A stretch of 64,000 bases of DNA, taken from NCBI RefSeq assembly GCF_002374315.1, contig NZ_NWUX01000016.1:38392-102391 (forward strand). The letters run 5' to 3'. The notes below the pieces were generated by a model. That model did not search any database, was not told the origin of the DNA, and saw only the letters and a list, made by a program, of their open reading frames with translations. This DNA is from Vreelandella nigrificans (lineage in GTDB: Bacteria; Pseudomonadota; Gammaproteobacteria; Pseudomonadales; Halomonadaceae). This document shows positions 62,753-64,000 of this stretch, piece by piece. The first letter of the stretch is position 1, and each line of letters begins with the position of its first letter. A program made the position numbers and the translations under genes.

Positions 62753-63481
62753 ATGAGCCTCGGCTGGCACAATAAACCTTTGAGCACTTCCAAGCGAGGT
62801 GGATATAACGACCAGACGATCGTTGAACATATCCGCAACGCGGTACTGATGCAGCGTCTGCCGCCGAATACCAAATTGCCAGAAATCACCCTGGGAGAAG
62901 TATTTGGCGTTAGCCGCTCGGTGGTGCGCAAGGCGCTAACGCGGCTTGCTGCTGAGCATGTCATCAATCAACGCCCCAACCAAGTTGCCCGTGTTCGAGC
63001 ACCCTCTGTCGAAGAAACCCGCGAGACGTTTTCAGCGCGCAGGTTGATTGAGGGCGAGATAGTGGCACTGCAGGCGGGTAAGCTTGATGCCATCACAATG
63101 GCAGCACTGCAAGAACAAGTAGCAGATGAAAAGCAGGCCTATGCCAGGAAGGATGAACCAGCGCGCATTGAGCACTCGTTGGCTCTTCACCATCTGCTTG
63201 CTGAACATGCTTCCAATCGCATTTTAGGCACCATGCTGACCGACCTGATTCTGCGCACCTCTATTGTTATTGCTTTATATAAGCGGCCAACGCTGGCCTC
63301 GTGTTACCTGGAAGGTGACCATGCCACGCTATTGGTACATCTTGCTAGCGGTGATGCCGAGGGGGCCAGGCAGTGCGTACATGACCACCTTCACAGTTTA
63401 GAAGCTCTGCTTGATCTCTCACCGAGAGGTGTAAACACCGACCTGAAGGCTATTCTAGGTGGCCAATCCGTTTCTTTCTGA
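62753..63481 (+). CDS. GntR-family regulator with FCD effector domain
   Basis: About 242 aa. The winged helix has LPPNTKLPEITLGEVFGVSRSVVRKALTRLAAEHVI; the FCD domain follows from SVEETRETFSARRLIEGEIVAL. ATG at 62753 has GGAG nine and AAGG four bases upstream; ATG 62714 and GTG 62699 are alternatives. It belongs to the same subfamily as the GntR at 50728 but is distinct. Its position at the end of the glyoxylate genes suggests control of purine or glyoxylate use; the target is not evident. Confidence 0.9.
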   Translation: MSLGWHNKPLSTSKRGGYNDQTIVEHIRNAVLMQRLPPNTKLPEITLGEVFGVSRSVVRKALTRLAAEHVINQRPNQVARVRAPSVEETRETFSARRLIEGEIVALQAGKLDAITMAALQEQVADEKQAYARKDEPARIEHSLALHHLLAEHASNRILGTMLTDLILRTSIVIALYKRPTLASCYLEGDHATLLVHLASGDAEGARQCVHDHLHSLEALLDLSPRGVNTDLKAILGGQSVSF

Positions 63482-63563
63482 CGCATTAACCGCACCACTC
63501 CGTTGGCCCATCACTCATCGGTGCACAATTCACTTTCTAGCATTTTGCGCCAATGCCTCAAAA

Positions 63564-63596
63564 CACAAGCGGCGCCCTAAAAGGGCGCCGCTTGTG
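63564..63596. terminator. Bidirectional terminator between gntR and aceF
   Basis: A perfect 15-bp stem (CACAAGCGGCGCCCT at 63564-63578, AGGGCGCCGCTTGTG at 63582-63596) with a 3-base loop, between convergent genes. Confidence 0.85.
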
Positions 63597-63613
63597 GCTT
63601 GCTCCAACAATGC

Positions 63614-64000
63614 TTACAGCAGTAAACGACGGATATCCGTCAGCATATCCGCTAGGAAAGCGGTAAAGCGTGCGGCATCCGCACCGTTGATTGCACGGTG
63701 ATCATAAGAGAGCGAGAGCGGCATCATTAAACGCGGCTGGAAGGTACTGCCATCCCAAACCGGCTTCATTTGCGCTTTCGATACCCCCAGAATCGCTACC
63801 TCCGGTGCATTAACGATCGGCGTGAACGCTGTACCACCGATAGAGCCAAGGCTCGAAATAGTAAAGCAACCACCGGTCATCTCATCACGCTTGAGCTTCT
63901 TGGTTTGTGCTTTTTTACCCAGTTCCGCCATCTCCTTGGCAATTTCAATCAAGGATTTCTTATCGGCGTTGCGTACAACCGGTACCATCAGACCATCGGG
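63614..64000 (-). CDS. aceF: Dihydrolipoamide acetyltransferase (pyruvate dehydrogenase E2), C-terminal part
   Basis: The last 128 or so residues of an E2 acyltransferase, continuing beyond the right edge (the frame is open to base 64000, reading [10 protein letters not shown]). The catalytic-domain features [38 protein letters not shown] and [20 protein letters not shown] are present. The active-site His is followed by Asn where many E2 proteins have Asp (HRxxNGA rather than HRxxDGA); several E2p enzymes share this. It would be the acetyltransferase core of the pyruvate dehydrogenase complex. Confidence 0.93.
   Translation of the reverse strand, partial: PDGLMVPVVRNADKKSLIEIAKEMAELGKKAQTKKLKRDEMTGGCFTISSLGSIGGTAFTPIVNAPEVAILGVSKAQMKPVWDGSTFQPRLMMPLSLSYDHRAINGADAARFTAFLADMLTDIRRLLL

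Noticed and set aside
63614..64000. Asn in the aceF HRxxNG motif as an inactivating change
   Set aside because: To my knowledge several active pyruvate dehydrogenase E2 proteins carry Asn at this position, so it is not evidence of loss of function.

Overview
The window is a bacterial chromosome segment, most likely from a Halomonas-like gammaproteobacterium. This is an inference from moderate G+C, abundant TRAP transporters, an aromatic-acid catabolic island with paaN, paaY and paaX, and a TarH-type chemoreceptor next to purine genes. No rRNA, tRNA, insertion sequence, prophage or CRISPR array was recognised. Nearly everything is carbon or nitrogen catabolism with its regulators and transporters.

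Layout. (1) 0-9.1 kb: an NSS sodium symporter cut by one base at the left edge, a small cysteine-rich protein, an orphan TRAP solute-binding protein, and an Lrp regulator divergent from a giant fused indolepyruvate ferredoxin oxidoreductase that can make arylacetyl-CoA from arylpyruvates; then a Bcr/CflA exporter. (2) 9.2-19.6 kb: a homogentisate operon (MBL-fold protein, flavin hydroxylase plus small coupling protein, hmgA, fahA, maiA), a divergent MarR regulator and a TRAP transporter dctPQM. (3) 19.9-36.1 kb: a complete phenylacetate island. The minus strand carries paaFGHIJK and then paaABCDEZ; the plus strand carries paaN and paaY, with paaX facing them. (4) 36.3-43.5 kb: a LysR regulator divergent from an acyl-CoA dehydrogenase, a family III CoA-transferase and a TAXI-type TRAP transporter, which looks like an uncharacterised carboxylic-acid pathway. 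(5) 43.6-46.9 kb: a small lipoprotein, a NYN-domain protein, a urea/amide channel and a chemoreceptor. (6) 47-62.5 kb: purine and glyoxylate degradation: uric acid/xanthine permease, HIU hydrolase, membrane urate oxidase PuuD, GntR, a racemase-like protein, allantoinase PuuE, IclR, ureidoglycine aminohydrolase, ureidoglycolate lyase, glyoxylate carboligase, hydroxypyruvate isomerase, tartronate semialdehyde reductase, glycerate kinase and pyruvate kinase. (7) The right edge holds a second GntR and the 3' end of aceF.

How it works together. Arylpyruvates or free phenylacetate enter as phenylacetyl-CoA (IOR or PaaK) and go through the Paa epoxidation/ring-cleavage route to acetyl-CoA and succinyl-CoA. 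Hydroxylated arylacetates would go through homogentisate to fumarate and acetoacetate. Urate goes to allantoin, ureidoglycolate, glyoxylate plus urea, and then through tartronate semialdehyde and glycerate to pyruvate. UraD and an allantoate amidohydrolase are not in the window.

The sequence also shows candidate operators that tie these genes into regulons. A palindrome with arms TAGTTTC/GAAACTA occurs at three places around the homogentisate operon, the orphan TRAP protein and the small cysteine protein. TTGTATACAA-type palindromes lie in front of at least five purine-region genes. An IclR-type palindrome sits at the gcl promoter, and TGATWCG cores lie in paa promoters and the dctP promoter. 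A second unusual trait is the frequency of short (12-18 bp) tandem repeats in gaps between genes.
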